The notes beneath the pieces were generated by a model. That model had not been told where the DNA came from. It did no database searches and saw only the letters and a program-made list of their open reading frames with translations. A stretch of 64,000 nt of DNA from DASUPK01 sp963795665 (GTDB lineage: Bacteria; Actinomycetota; Thermoleophilia; Solirubrobacterales; 70-9). The stretch lies in NCBI GenBank assembly GCA_963795665.1, contig CAWCIP010000009.1:36418-100417 (forward strand), written 5' to 3'. Each line of letters begins with the position of its first letter. Within the stretch, counting starts at the first letter, position 1. Positions 1 to 9,017 of the stretch are shown here, piece by piece. Both the position numbers and the translations under genes were made by a program.

Positions 1-982
1 CAGGACCCGCCAGCAGCTGCTGGTCGTGCTCGGTGGCGCGATCGCCGGGCTCCTGTTTGCGTCGGCCCAGGGAGTGATCCAGCAGATCTTCGGCATCTAC
101 AGCACGCTCGGCTTCGAGGCCAACGGCTCAACCCTCAACCGGATTCAGGGTTCGTTCGGCCACCCGAATTCGTATGCCGGGTATCTGGCGATCCTGATGC
201 CAGTGGCGGGCACGGTGGCCCTGACCCGCGAGCTGCCCGGCAGGCTGCGGCTGCTGGGGGCCGTGGCTCTGGGGCTGGCCGTGCCGGCGATGATCTACTC
301 GTACTCCCGCGGGGCTCTCGCCGCACTGATCGCGGGGGTGCTCGTCTGGCTGGTGATCACCCGTCCCAGGACCGCGCTCGGGACCGCTCTCGTGGTCCTG
401 GTGGTGGCCGCCGTCGCGACGCCGTCGACGGTCCGGGAGCGATTCTCGAACGGGGGCGGCGTCTCGCTGCGTGCGGACGTCGCCAACTCGGCGGTGAGCA
501 TCTATGAAGCCCATCCCTTCCTCGGGGTTGGGATCGGGAACTTCCAGCCGGCCTACGAGGACCTCAACTTCAGCGAGGTGTCGGGGCAGCGCCGCCTGTT
601 CCACAACCAGCAGCTGCTCGTGCCCACGGCCGCCCCCAGCCAGTACCTGAACACGCTCTCCGAGCAGGGGCTGCTCGGGATCATCGCCCTCGCCCTGTTC
701 ACGCTCCAGACCCTGATCGTCGCCTACCGGGTGAGCAAGGCTCGAGACCCTGCGGTCAGGGGCATCGGGCTGGGCATCGGGATGGCGATCATGGGGACGA
801 TCATCTACAGCGCGCTCGAGGTCACCCTGCAGGAGGACCAGGTACTTGCCTTGTTCGGCGTGATCGCGATCGGCACGATCATCCAGGCCGTGATGGCGGA
901 GAGCCCGGCAGAGCCCGAGCCCACGCGTCGCGCGGCCCCGCCCGGCTTCGCTCAGCGCCGCGTCGGCATCCGGACCGCCTGA
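1..982 (+). CDS. O-antigen ligase/polymerase family membrane protein, 5'-truncated by window
   Basis: Probable O-antigen ligase or Wzy-type polymerase acting on lipid-linked polysaccharide at the outer face of the membrane. The frame is open to the window edge; the first in-frame start is GTG at 26, but hydrophobic sequence continues upstream, so the true N-terminus is probably outside. Numbered from that GTG, hydrophobic segments lie near 1-20, 52-66, 72-95, 117-130, 215-235, 245-265 and 272-290. A large loop at about 130-215 carries the Wzy_C-like HPFLGVGIGNF motif and a PSQYLNTLSEQGLLG segment, which is typical of the family. It heads the polysaccharide cluster and ends 9 bp from a convergent methyltransferase. 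Ligase versus polymerase cannot be decided from sequence. Confidence 0.85.
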   Translation, partial: RTRQQLLVVLGGAIAGLLFASAQGVIQQIFGIYSTLGFEANGSTLNRIQGSFGHPNSYAGYLAILMPVAGTVALTRELPGRLRLLGAVALGLAVPAMIYSYSRGALAALIAGVLVWLVITRPRTALGTALVVLVVAAVATPSTVRERFSNGGGVSLRADVANSAVSIYEAHPFLGVGIGNFQPAYEDLNFSEVSGQRRLFHNQQLLVPTAAPSQYLNTLSEQGLLGIIALALFTLQTLIVAYRVSKARDPAVRGIGLGIGMAIMGTIIYSALEVTLQEDQVLALFGVIAIGTIIQAVMAESPAEPEPTRRAAPPGFAQRRVGIRTA

Positions 983-991
983 GCGGCGTCG

Positions 992-1711
992 TCAGGGCTT
1001 GGTCGCCTCGAGGCACATCGCCTCGGCGGCGTTGGCCCAGGAGGGCTCGTGGCTCTCGAGGCCCCTGAGCGCTTCGTGCTCGCTCTGCCCGGGCTCGACG
1101 CGGGTGACATCGGAGAAACCCGACTCGATCAGCTTCGCGGCGAGGTCGTCCTCGTCGTAGACGTACTGGTGGCCCCAGGCCCGCATGTAGGTATTGAGCA
1201 TTTGGGCGGCCCTTGGATGCGGCTCGTTGGGAAGCGTCTCGTTGAGGAAGCCCAGGTACTCGTCCAGCGAGACCGAGGAGTTGTCGTCCTCGTAGATCGT
1301 GATCACCTTGCGAAGGTCCGGAGTGGTCACGCGGAGCACCCCACCCGGACGAAGCACGCGGTGAGCCTCGCGGATCACGTGCAGTCCCTGCGACTCCGAG
1401 ACGTGTTCGATCATGTGCTCGGTGAAGACGTAGGCCAGGGAGGCATCCGGCAGGGGAAAGCGGCGGGTGACGTTGAGGAAGATCTCACCGTGGACCAGGT
1501 CCGAGTTCAGCCAGCCCTCCAGCAGGTTCGGGCCACCGCCGATCTGGAGGCGGGGCTGGTCCGTCGAGCGCAGGTAGCGCCGCACGATCATCCATCTCGC
1601 CACGTGCCCGTGGAGCAGCCAGTGGTAGGCGCGGATGAAGCGCGACAGGCCGTGGGGCAGCCTTCTGCCGATCGGGCTCTGCCGGATCCGGTAGCGCAGG
1701 GGCGTCGCCAC
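992..1711 (-). CDS. Class I SAM-dependent methyltransferase
   Basis: 239 aa, Methyltransf_11-like fold. Motif I is the slightly divergent LQIGGGPN at residues 55-62, followed by an acidic residue after strand 2 (D71), the FTEHMIEHV segment at 97-105 and the post-motif RPGG at 121-124. Proteins of this type methylate sugars or lipid-linked intermediates in polysaccharide clusters; the position between an O-antigen ligase and a flippase supports that role, but the acceptor is unknown. It is transcribed with the flippase and GT2 genes on the minus strand, the flippase stop lying about 20 bp upstream of its start. No signal peptide or membrane segment is seen. Confidence 0.8.
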   Translation of the reverse strand: MATPLRYRIRQSPIGRRLPHGLSRFIRAYHWLLHGHVARWMIVRRYLRSTDQPRLQIGGGPNLLEGWLNSDLVHGEIFLNVTRRFPLPDASLAYVFTEHMIEHVSESQGLHVIREAHRVLRPGGVLRVTTPDLRKVITIYEDDNSSVSLDEYLGFLNETLPNEPHPRAAQMLNTYMRAWGHQYVYDEDDLAAKLIESGFSDVTRVEPGQSEHEALRGLESHEPSWANAAEAMCLEATKP

Positions 1712-1731
1712 GCGGCGAGTCTAAAGGCGGG

Positions 1732-3309
1732 TCAGGCCGGGTCCTGTGCGACCAAAGGCGCGGCGGCGGGGTCGGGGCGCGCGCCGCGCAGCTCCGAGCG
1801 AATCTCGTTGAGCGCGCGGCTGGGACCGAGCTGCAGCAGCCCGACCAGCGCGGCCACGCCTATCCCAAGGGAGGCCCCAAGCAGAAGGCGACCCGCGCTG
1901 GGCCCGAGCAGCAGCCACACCGCCAACATCACGAGAGCGCTGGGAAGCGATGAAACGAGGCCGGGGAGCAGGCTCTTCCGGGCGAACCGGCCCAGCGGAT
2001 AGTCGGTCGCGCGACAGGCGAGTGGGAAGTTGGCCGGGCCGATCAGGTAGCTGCTGATCAGCGTGCCGAGGGCGGCGCCGATCGCGCCGTACGCCGAGAC
2101 GAGGACGATCGAAATCGTCAGGTTGAGCAGACCCTCCGCGGTGTTGATCAGCCCCACTGCGCGCGCGCGGCCCATGCCGAGCAGAACCTTCTGGGCCGGC
2201 ACACCGGAGAGCATCAGCGACTGCAGCACGAGCACCGTCATGATGGGCGCGGTCACGTTCGGGGCGTCGCTGCCGAGCCAGACGTCGACGATGTCGGCGG
2301 AGAAGAAGGCGATCGCGAGAGCGATCGGCGTCGTCACCTGCAGGACCACCCTCGTCGCCATCACGAAGCGCCGCACCACCTCCGCCCTCTGTCGCCGCGC
2401 CTCGAGCTCGGACACCATCGGGAGCATCAGGTTCGTCGCCGGCAGCGTGATCGACTGAACGGCGCTGTTGAGCTTCGAGGCGGCCGCGAATGGCGCAGCG
2501 GCCGAGGCGGTCCTGATCGCGGCGATCACGACGGTGTCGAGCCGCGCACCGATCAGGATCATGCTGTCGGCCAGCAGGCTGAACGAGCTGAAGCCCAGAA
2601 CCTTGCGTCTGGCCCGCCGCTCAACCGGCCACGGCCGGAGGCGCAGCTCGGGGGCAAGCCTGGCGGCCAGCACAAGGTAGGCGAGACCGCCCGCCACGAA
2701 GGCGATGCCATAGGCCACGGCGACACCGAGTACTCCCGCGCCCGCTTGCACCGCGATCACGGCCCCGACCACGGACACGAGCACCGTGACCGCGCCCCCC
2801 AGGTTGAAGAGGTCATAGCGCTGATACCCGGTCAGCACCGACCCGTAGGCGACCAGCGGGAAGCGCACCAGGTAAGCGGCCCCGATGACGAGCATCCCGG
2901 TCCGAAAGGCATCCTGATCACCACTGGCGGCCAGCCCGTCGGCGAGGACGGCAATCAGGGCGCTGACGCCGAAGGCCAGGAGCCCCAGCCCGGCCATGAT
3001 CGTCACGGCCGCGCCGACCACCGCGTCGAGCTCGCGGCGGTCGCGCTGGGCGCGGTGCTCGGCGATGAACTTGGTCGGGCCCGCCGCGAAACCGACCTCC
3101 ACCATGCTGAACACGGCGGTCATTGTGAGCATCACGCTCCAGGTCCCGAAGCCGCCTATGCCCAAGCGTCGGAACAGGTATGGCGTCAGCAACAAAGCGC
3201 TGATCGCGATCAGCCCGATCTGCCCATAGGAGGTGATGGCGTTCCGCAGGAACGTGCGCCGCCCGCTTCGCTTCTCCGGCTGAGGCCCCTGCCCGGTCGC
3301 GTCAGGCAT
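1732..3309 (-). CDS. Wzx-like lipopolysaccharide/oligosaccharide flippase
   Basis: About 525 aa, strongly hydrophobic with roughly 12-14 membrane segments; MATE/MVF-like polysaccharide biosynthesis (Polysacc_synt) family that moves undecaprenyl-linked oligosaccharides across the inner membrane. I chose the ATG at 3309, giving MPDATGQGPQPEKR then a basic stretch and the first membrane helix; a longer frame runs to 3465 but would overlap the upstream glycosyltransferase by about 160 bp and has low-complexity basic sequence. With the chosen start the overlap with the glycosyltransferase stop is 8 bp, matching the translational coupling elsewhere in this cluster. Substrate specificity cannot be inferred. 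Confidence 0.85.
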   Translation of the reverse strand: MPDATGQGPQPEKRSGRRTFLRNAITSYGQIGLIAISALLLTPYLFRRLGIGGFGTWSVMLTMTAVFSMVEVGFAAGPTKFIAEHRAQRDRRELDAVVGAAVTIMAGLGLLAFGVSALIAVLADGLAASGDQDAFRTGMLVIGAAYLVRFPLVAYGSVLTGYQRYDLFNLGGAVTVLVSVVGAVIAVQAGAGVLGVAVAYGIAFVAGGLAYLVLAARLAPELRLRPWPVERRARRKVLGFSSFSLLADSMILIGARLDTVVIAAIRTASAAAPFAAASKLNSAVQSITLPATNLMLPMVSELEARRQRAEVVRRFVMATRVVLQVTTPIALAIAFFSADIVDVWLGSDAPNVTAPIMTVLVLQSLMLSGVPAQKVLLGMGRARAVGLINTAEGLLNLTISIVLVSAYGAIGAALGTLISSYLIGPANFPLACRATDYPLGRFARKSLLPGLVSSLPSALVMLAVWLLLGPSAGRLLLGASLGIGVAALVGLLQLGPSRALNEIRSELRGARPDPAAAPLVAQDPA

Positions 3310-4237
3310 AGGGCTCCAGCCAATCCGGGCGGTGGATCCGCCGCGCCTCGGCCCTTCGACCCAGCGTCTCGAGCCTCGGACCCGCCAGGGCCGCCATCGC
3401 TCCGGCGACGTCGCGAAACTCCCGCGACCTCCAGGCGTTTCGCAGGTAGGTCCGCGCCGCCCCAAGGCGGTGCCCGGCCGCCAGATCTCGGGCTGCGTCC
3501 CAGCGAGCGAACCAGTTCTGCCCGAACTCGACCCCGGCGGCCGCGGCTGCCTCTCGGTGCTTCTCCGCGAGAAGCTCGAACGATCGCGTGATTCGCTCCG
3601 CCGCGGTCGTCATCAGGTTCTGGGGATGGAATCGGTAGGCGATCAGGACCTCGTCACAGGCGGCGGCCGTGCCCTCGGCGGCCGCCCGGATCCAGAGGTC
3701 CCAGTCCTCGAGCGGAGGCAGGCGCTGATCGAACGTTCCGATCCGTTGCAACAGGTCCCGGCGCACCATCACGCTGGTGGGGCTGCCGATCACGTTGTTT
3801 GAGAGCAGCCTCCGCTCGAGCCCATCCGGGTTCGGGGCGTGCCTGGTGTTGATCACCGCCATCTCGTCGTCGATCTCGATCCTGGTCGTATAGGAAAGGG
3901 AGTGGCCACCCTGCTGCGCGGCTGACAGCTGCGCACCCAGCTTCCCCGGCGCCCAAATGTCGTCGTCGTCGAGGAAGGCGACCCAGTCCCCGCGCGCCCG
4001 CTCGATTGCCGCGTTGCGCGCAGCCGCCGGTCCCCTGGGGGCGTCGTGGCGCAGGAAGCTGACGCGCTGGTCGTCGATCCCAGCGAGGCGTTCTGGAGTC
4101 TCATCCGAGGATGCCTCGTCGACGACGATCACCTCCAGATCGACACCCTCTTGGCCCAGCGCGGAGTCCAGAGCCTGCCGGAGCATCGGCCACCGATCCC
4201 GCGTGGGCAGCACGACGCTCACCTGCGGCGCGGTCAC
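3302..4237 (-). CDS. Glycosyltransferase family 2
   Basis: 311 aa GT-A fold glycosyltransferase, probably transferring a sugar from a nucleotide-sugar donor to the growing repeat unit. It shows the N-terminal VSVVLPTRDR strand, VVDEASSDETP at 38-48, the acidic metal-binding FLDDDDIW motif around 88-95 and the catalytic-base region PLEDWDLW. I prefer the GTG start at 4237: an AGGGG ribosome-binding site overlaps the upstream stop codon and lies at good spacing. An ATG at 4279 is possible but would overlap the upstream gene by 32 bp and add unrelated residues. It sits in a run of three minus-strand GT2 genes upstream of the flippase. Confidence 0.85.
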   Translation of the reverse strand: MTAPQVSVVLPTRDRWPMLRQALDSALGQEGVDLEVIVVDEASSDETPERLAGIDDQRVSFLRHDAPRGPAAARNAAIERARGDWVAFLDDDDIWAPGKLGAQLSAAQQGGHSLSYTTRIEIDDEMAVINTRHAPNPDGLERRLLSNNVIGSPTSVMVRRDLLQRIGTFDQRLPPLEDWDLWIRAAAEGTAAACDEVLIAYRFHPQNLMTTAAERITRSFELLAEKHREAAAAAGVEFGQNWFARWDAARDLAAGHRLGAARTYLRNAWRSREFRDVAGAMAALAGPRLETLGRRAEARRIHRPDWLEPYA

Positions 4238-4247
4238 ACGAGCACCC

Positions 4248-5072
4248 CTAGCTGTTCGCCTGGTCGAGTCGAGGATCATGGCGGAGCTTCCTGTGCTTCC
4301 ACTGCAGGTAGTACCAGTCGCGGAAGGCCCGGCGGCTGGCGGCCCCGAAGCGGCTCTTGCGGGTCACCTTTCGCCAGTTGTGGACGATCTCCGCCCCCGG
4401 GACGTAGCGGACCTCCAGCCCCTCCTCCCAGACGCGCAGGCACCAGTCCAGGTCCTCTCCCCCGTAAGAGGAGACCCGCGAATCGAACTCCCCGATCCGG
4501 CGCGGCAGTTCGGCCCGCCACATCTGCGCCGCCCCCGCCACCCAGACAACCGGCCTCTCGCTCGCATGGTCGAAGTCCTTCATCAGGTGGCGGCGGTGGG
4601 AGGCGTCGTCCGGGCGGAGCCTGGCGTACGGGCCCCGCCGAGTCACCGGAGCCAGGAACGGCGGATAGCGGCGGCAGGAGAGCTGCAGCTCGCCGTCCGG
4701 GTAGATCAGCTTCGGCCCGACCAGGCCCACACCTGGGTTCGAGTCCAGCGCCGCGGCGAGGGTCTCGATCGCCCCCGGCCGCACCTCGGTATCCGAATCG
4801 AGCATCAGCACGAAGCGGCCACGGATCATGGGCAGTGCGCTGTTGCGTCCGGCGACCAGGCCCTCGTTCTCCGTCTTCGCCAGCGTCCTCGCCTCGGGGA
4901 ATGCCTCGCGCACCGCCTCCACGGTCCCGTCGCCGGAGCCGTCGTCCACGACGATCGTCTCGTGCGGGATCTCCACGTTACGGCGCAAGGCGTCGAGGCA
5001 GCTGAGCACATCGTCGCGAGAGCGGTAGCTGACGATCGCGACCGAGACCTCGGGCCCATCTCCCGAGCTCAT
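4248..5072 (-). CDS. Glycosyltransferase family 2 (rhamnosyltransferase-like)
   Basis: 274 aa GT2 enzyme. VSVAIVSYRS at the N-terminus, VVDDGSGDGT at 41-50, the DXD-type LDSD at 91-94 and GGEDLDW at 204-210 (catalytic base region) are all present. It is a close paralogue of the next gene upstream: both share GELQLSCRR, RRHLM-D-DH and a VxGAxQ segment at equivalent positions. The GELQ/SCRR signature is common in GT2 enzymes annotated as rhamnosyl- or N-acetylglucosaminyl-diphospho-decaprenol transferases, but donor and acceptor are unproven. Its ATG overlaps the upstream stop by 4 bp (ATGA at 5069-5072). Confidence 0.87.
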   Translation of the reverse strand: MSSGDGPEVSVAIVSYRSRDDVLSCLDALRRNVEIPHETIVVDDGSGDGTVEAVREAFPEARTLAKTENEGLVAGRNSALPMIRGRFVLMLDSDTEVRPGAIETLAAALDSNPGVGLVGPKLIYPDGELQLSCRRYPPFLAPVTRRGPYARLRPDDASHRRHLMKDFDHASERPVVWVAGAAQMWRAELPRRIGEFDSRVSSYGGEDLDWCLRVWEEGLEVRYVPGAEIVHNWRKVTRKSRFGAASRRAFRDWYYLQWKHRKLRHDPRLDQANS

Positions 5073-5929
5073 CCCGCCCCTCCGCTCGCCGGCCCCTCGT
5101 AGCGCCGATCCAGCTCATCCTGGAGGCGGATCAGCTCCCGGCGCCGCTTCCGGTAGTCCCATTGGAACGCCGCGAACGACCGCAGGTGCCGGAGGGCCAC
5201 CCTCGAGACGGGGGAGGCGGCGCTGCGGCGCTGGTAGCGGTGGATCACGGTCGCGTCGGGGAAGTAGACGACCTCCCCCCCTGCGTCTCGGATCCGGATG
5301 CACCATTCGATGTCGTCGGGGCCAAGGAAGATCGAGTCCGGAAAGCCTCCCGCCCGGCGGGCGAGCGAGGAGCGGAAGATCTGACAGGCGCCGAGCACGT
5401 AGAGCACGGGGCGGGCGCGGGTGTGGTCGATGTCCGTCATCAGGTGGCGCCGGACCATGCGCGAGTCGTCCAGGAACCAGGAGAGCGGCGGCCGGCGCAC
5501 CAGCGGCAGCGTGCGCGCCGGGAACCTCCGGCATGAGAGCTGGAGCTCCCCGTTCCCGTCGATCAACCGCGGCCCGATCAGCCCCCAGCCGGGGTTCTGC
5601 TCGAAGGCCTCGAGCATCGCGGGCAGGGCCCCGTCCGTCAGCTCGGCGTCGCTGTCGAGGAACATCGTCAGGGGCGCCTCGGCCCGCTCGAGACCATGCT
5701 GCCGGGCGGCCACCCCGATGTTCTCGGGCAGCTCGATCAGCTCGACGTCCGGGTAGTGGGCGCCCACCCACGGGACGGTGTCGTCGGTTGAGGCGTTGTC
5801 CACCAGGACAGTCTGCGTGCTGACCCCGGCGTGGGCGCGAATCGAATCGAAGCAGCGGTCGAGGTCATCGCGCTCGGAATGGGCGATGACGACGATGGTG
5901 ACTGCGGGCGTGGCGGCGGAGGAGTTCAC
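5069..5929 (-). CDS. Glycosyltransferase family 2 (rhamnosyltransferase-like)
   Basis: 286 aa GT2 enzyme, first gene of the minus-strand glycosyltransferase/flippase operon. Visible motifs are VTIVVIAHSERDD at the N-terminus, VDNASTDDT at 43-51, FLDSD at 90-94 and GPDDIEWC at 203-210. It shares the GELQLSCRR and RRHLMTDIDH blocks with its downstream neighbour, so the two arose by tandem duplication. It is divergent from a GT4 gene; the roughly 56-bp gap holds the divergent start region, with no operator that I can recognise. Cytoplasmic membrane-associated action on a lipid-linked acceptor is inferred from the family and context. Confidence 0.87.
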   Translation of the reverse strand: MNSSAATPAVTIVVIAHSERDDLDRCFDSIRAHAGVSTQTVLVDNASTDDTVPWVGAHYPDVELIELPENIGVAARQHGLERAEAPLTMFLDSDAELTDGALPAMLEAFEQNPGWGLIGPRLIDGNGELQLSCRRFPARTLPLVRRPPLSWFLDDSRMVRRHLMTDIDHTRARPVLYVLGACQIFRSSLARRAGGFPDSIFLGPDDIEWCIRIRDAGGEVVYFPDATVIHRYQRRSAASPVSRVALRHLRSFAAFQWDYRKRRRELIRLQDELDRRYEGPASGGAG

Positions 5930-5985
5930 GAGGGTGGCTCAGGCTCTCGAGGTCGCCTGCACCTGCACGTAACATAGGCGCGGCG

Positions 5986-7168
5986 TTGGCGGATCAACGG
6001 AAGCAGAGTCCGGTCCCTGATCCGGGCGCGGCGGGAGGCACGCTGAAGGTGCTCGTCGTCTCTCCCTGGCCGGAGCGAATCGGCGGAGCCGAGCGGCGCA
6101 TGTTTCGCCTCCTTCAGCATCTCGACAGGACGCGGATCGAGGCCGTGGTCGTCTTCTTCGGCTCCGGCAGCTTCGAGCGCGAGGTCGGGGAGCTCGGCTT
6201 CCGCACGTATGCGGTGCCGCCGGCGAGGATTCGCCAGCTTCACAACTTCCCGGTGACCGTCCGGGCGCTGATTCGGATCCTGAAACGCGAGCAGCCCGAT
6301 CTCATCCTCAACTGGGGACCGAAGGCTCAGATCATCGTGGCGCCCGCAGCCGCGATCGGCGGGTTCGGGGGGCGATCGATCTGGTGGCAGACCGAGGTGC
6401 CCACGGGCGCGCCGACCACGAGATTGGCGACCCTGCTCCCAGCGGTCGCGGTGGCCTGCGTGAGCCACTACGTCGCCGCGGGCCAGCAGAGGATCCGGCC
6501 GCGGCGCCGCACATTCGTGGTCTATCCCGGGATCGAGCCGCCGAGCCACGTGCCGCCCGATGAGCTCGAGGCATTGCGAGACTCCCTCTCGATCCCGGCC
6601 GGGCGCAAGGTGATCGGGACAGTCGGGCGCATCGAGGAGCGCAAGCGGCAGGATCTGCTGATCGAGGCGCTCGCGAATCTGCGCCGGCAGGGTCACGACG
6701 TTCACGGCCTGCTGGTAGGCGGAGCTGCCTGGGACCACGATGCGACCTATGCGCTGAAGCTTCGGAGGATGGTCGATGAGCTCGACCTGACCGACGCGGT
6801 CACCTTCACCGGGCACGTCCCGGACGCGATGGCATACATGCCGCTCCTGGACCTCTACTCGCACACCTGCCTGACCGAGGCGTCCGGCAACGCCGTGATC
6901 GAGGCGATGGGGTCCGGGATCGCCATGCGTTGCCGTCGGCGCGGCCGGTCCCGCCGAGCTGATCGAGGATGAGCGGTCGGGCCTCGTAGTCCCCCAGCCC
7001 GACGGGACTCTGCTCGGGAAGGCGCTCGAGCGGCTGCTGGAGGACGAGGCCCTCCGCGAGAGGTTCGCTGCCGCCGCCAAGCGGCGGCAGCGGGAGGTCT
7101 TTTCGGCCGCCGGGATGACGGAGCAGCTCGAGGATCAGCTGCTCGCTCTCGCCCCCGCGTCCAGATGA
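5986..7168 (+). CDS. Glycosyltransferase family 4 (GT-B), interrupted by a +1 frameshift
   Basis: GT4 enzyme starting at TTG 5986: VLVVSPWPERIGGAERR at the N-terminus (acceptor domain), then IGTVGRIEERKRQDLLIEAL and the donor-binding TEASGNAVIEAMGSGI motif. At 6925 one extra A breaks the frame; removing it gives IACVAVGAAGPAELIEDERSGLVV and a normal C-terminus ending at the TGA at 7166-7168, about 393 aa, a usual GT4 length. As read, the protein stops at 6972 after 328 aa and loses the C-terminal part of the donor domain. The repaired stop overlaps the next ATG by 4 bp (ATGA at 7165), which argues that the repaired frame is the biological one and the indel is a sequencing error or a very recent mutation. 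Confidence 0.85.
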
Positions 7169-8100
7169 GCGACGCCTTGGTCAGCCTGGTGATGCCGGCG
7201 TGGCGGCCGCGGGCCGACTGGCTGGAGGAGGCCGTCGAAGGCGCCCTCCGACAGAGGGACTGCCGGATCGAGCTGCTCGTGGTCGACGACGGGTCGCCCG
7301 AGCCGGTCGCGGAGCTCCTCTCGGGCTTCGACGACCCGCGCCTGCGCCCGATGCGAATCGATCACGCAGGTGCCGCCGCCGCGACGAATGCCGGAATGGC
7401 GGCCGCCCGAGGGGACTACCTGCGCTTCATCGACGCGGACGACGTGATCGAGGAGGACAGCACCGCTCGCCTCCTGGAGCTGGCGGACGGGCTGGACGAC
7501 GTGGTCGCATACGGCGCAACGCTGTTCTGCGACTCGGAGCTTCGGCCGCTTTGGAAGATGACCAGCAACGTGGAGGGAGACGCTGTCAGGGCCTGCCTTC
7601 TGGGTCGGTTCACCACCCGGCCGCACGCGTTTCTGTTCCCCCGGCGGATAATCGAGGCAACCGGGGAGTGGTCCTCCGAGCTGACCGTCTCGGAGGACTG
7701 GGACTTCATCCTCCGGGCGCTGGAGCATGGACAGGTTCGCGGCACCCACGAGGTGGCCACCCGCTACCGGCGGCATTCGGGAGGACTGACCGCTGATCCC
7801 GCTGCCGGGGAGCGTGGCGCCCAAGCCGTGATCGACGGCTACTTCCAGCGCCACCCCAATCAGTGCGGAACGCGCCTGGAGCGGCGGGCGACGGCGCGCC
7901 TGCTCGCCCACAGCGGGCGGGTGTACCTCACGCACGGCGAGCCCCGCAAGGGAATCGCGAACCTCGCTCGATCGGCGGTTCGGGACCCCAGCGCGATAGG
8001 CATGGAGGTCGCACAAGGAGCGCGGACGGCCCCCGGCGTTGTCCGCCGCCTGATCCGGGCCCTGCGCCCCGGGGACAGGGCGGCGCCGGGCGGGAGCTAG
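7165..8100 (+). CDS. Glycosyltransferase family 2
   Basis: 311 aa GT2 enzyme with LVSLVMPAWRPR at the N-terminus, VVDDGSPEP at 39-47, FIDADD at 88-93 (nucleotide-sugar/metal site) and SEDWDF at 176-181. It is translationally coupled to the preceding GT4 gene by ATGA. A second, damaged copy of this gene lies at 9018-9990, on the other side of the deacetylase, sharing blocks such as CLLGRFTTRPHAFLFPRR almost identically. Its stop TAG is shared in the CTAG overlap with the convergent deacetylase. Donor and acceptor are unknown. Confidence 0.87.
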   Translation: MSDALVSLVMPAWRPRADWLEEAVEGALRQRDCRIELLVVDDGSPEPVAELLSGFDDPRLRPMRIDHAGAAAATNAGMAAARGDYLRFIDADDVIEEDSTARLLELADGLDDVVAYGATLFCDSELRPLWKMTSNVEGDAVRACLLGRFTTRPHAFLFPRRIIEATGEWSSELTVSEDWDFILRALEHGQVRGTHEVATRYRRHSGGLTADPAAGERGAQAVIDGYFQRHPNQCGTRLERRATARLLAHSGRVYLTHGEPRKGIANLARSAVRDPSAIGMEVAQGARTAPGVVRRLIRALRPGDRAAPGGS

Positions 8101-8921
8101 CGAAGGCGGCCTCGCAGGCCGTTGACCACCGAGCGGGCGACTCGGCCGGCGGCGCTGCCCTCGAATCTGGGCCACGCGCCGCTCACCTTCACCGTGAAGG
8201 CCGCCCAGCTCTCACCGCGGCCGATCGGCGCCCGTGACATCGCCAGGGGCTCCCACCCTCGGCCTCCCGACTCCGCCAGTGCGATGCGGATTCCGGCTTC
8301 GCGGGCTGCGTCGATGCTCTCCTCCGTGTACCTGCCGAACGGATACGCGGCCGTCGTCACCGGCGTCCCGACGATCGACTCGAGGATCTCGCGGCTCTCG
8401 CGCAGCTCCCGTACGGCGTCCGCGAACGGAACCGTGGAAAGGTCGGGATGGCTCAGCGTGTGGGCTCCGATCTCGACCCCGGCTTCGGCGAGCGTCGAAA
8501 GCTGCTCCCGGTCGAGGATCCGGGCGTGGTCGGATCCCGGCATCCTCGGGAAACGACCTCCGATCCAGTCCGTGGTCACATAGACCGCCGACGGAACCCC
8601 CTGACCCGCCAGCGTCAGCAGCGGATCAAACAGGTTGAGGTAGGCGTCATCGAAGGTGAGGGCGACCAGGCCCGGAGGCGGCGAGCCCGAGTCAGTCCGA
8701 CGGGCGAGCTCGGAGACGGTGACGAGCTCGAATCCGGCGTCCCGCAGAGCCTCTACCTGAGCGCGAAGCCGCGCCGGGGGGATCATCAGGCGGCGGGGGT
8801 CCTCGCTCAGCGGAAGATCGGCGATTCCGTGGTAGGCGAGCACCGCGGTGCAGCGGCGCGCCAACGTGGACAGGACCCGCCTCGCGCCGGCGGGCGGATG
8901 CTCGGTCGCGGGGCCGCTCAA
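8097..8921 (-). CDS. Polysaccharide deacetylase (NodB homology, CE4)
   Basis: 274 aa CE4 deacetylase removing N- or O-acetyl groups from a polysaccharide or peptidoglycan. NodB motifs are all present: motif 1 LTFDDAY at 88-94 (catalytic base Asp and metal Asp), motif 2 HTLSHPD at 154-160 (metal His pair), motif 3 AAYPFGRY at 191-198. No clear signal peptide is seen, so it may act on cytoplasmic or membrane-linked substrate, or the start may differ. It is the only minus-strand gene between the two GT2 paralogues and converges with the first one through a 4-bp CTAG overlap. Confidence 0.88.
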   Translation of the reverse strand: MSGPATEHPPAGARRVLSTLARRCTAVLAYHGIADLPLSEDPRRLMIPPARLRAQVEALRDAGFELVTVSELARRTDSGSPPPGLVALTFDDAYLNLFDPLLTLAGQGVPSAVYVTTDWIGGRFPRMPGSDHARILDREQLSTLAEAGVEIGAHTLSHPDLSTVPFADAVRELRESREILESIVGTPVTTAAYPFGRYTEESIDAAREAGIRIALAESGGRGWEPLAMSRAPIGRGESWAAFTVKVSGAWPRFEGSAAGRVARSVVNGLRGRLR

Positions 8922-9017
8922 GTCAGGAAGCGTAACCCCGTGGGGCCCGCCGGCGCTCTCTTAATTGAGGGGAACGAACTGCTGCCTGCGCCGTTTGCCG
9001 AGCCACCGACTCAAGAT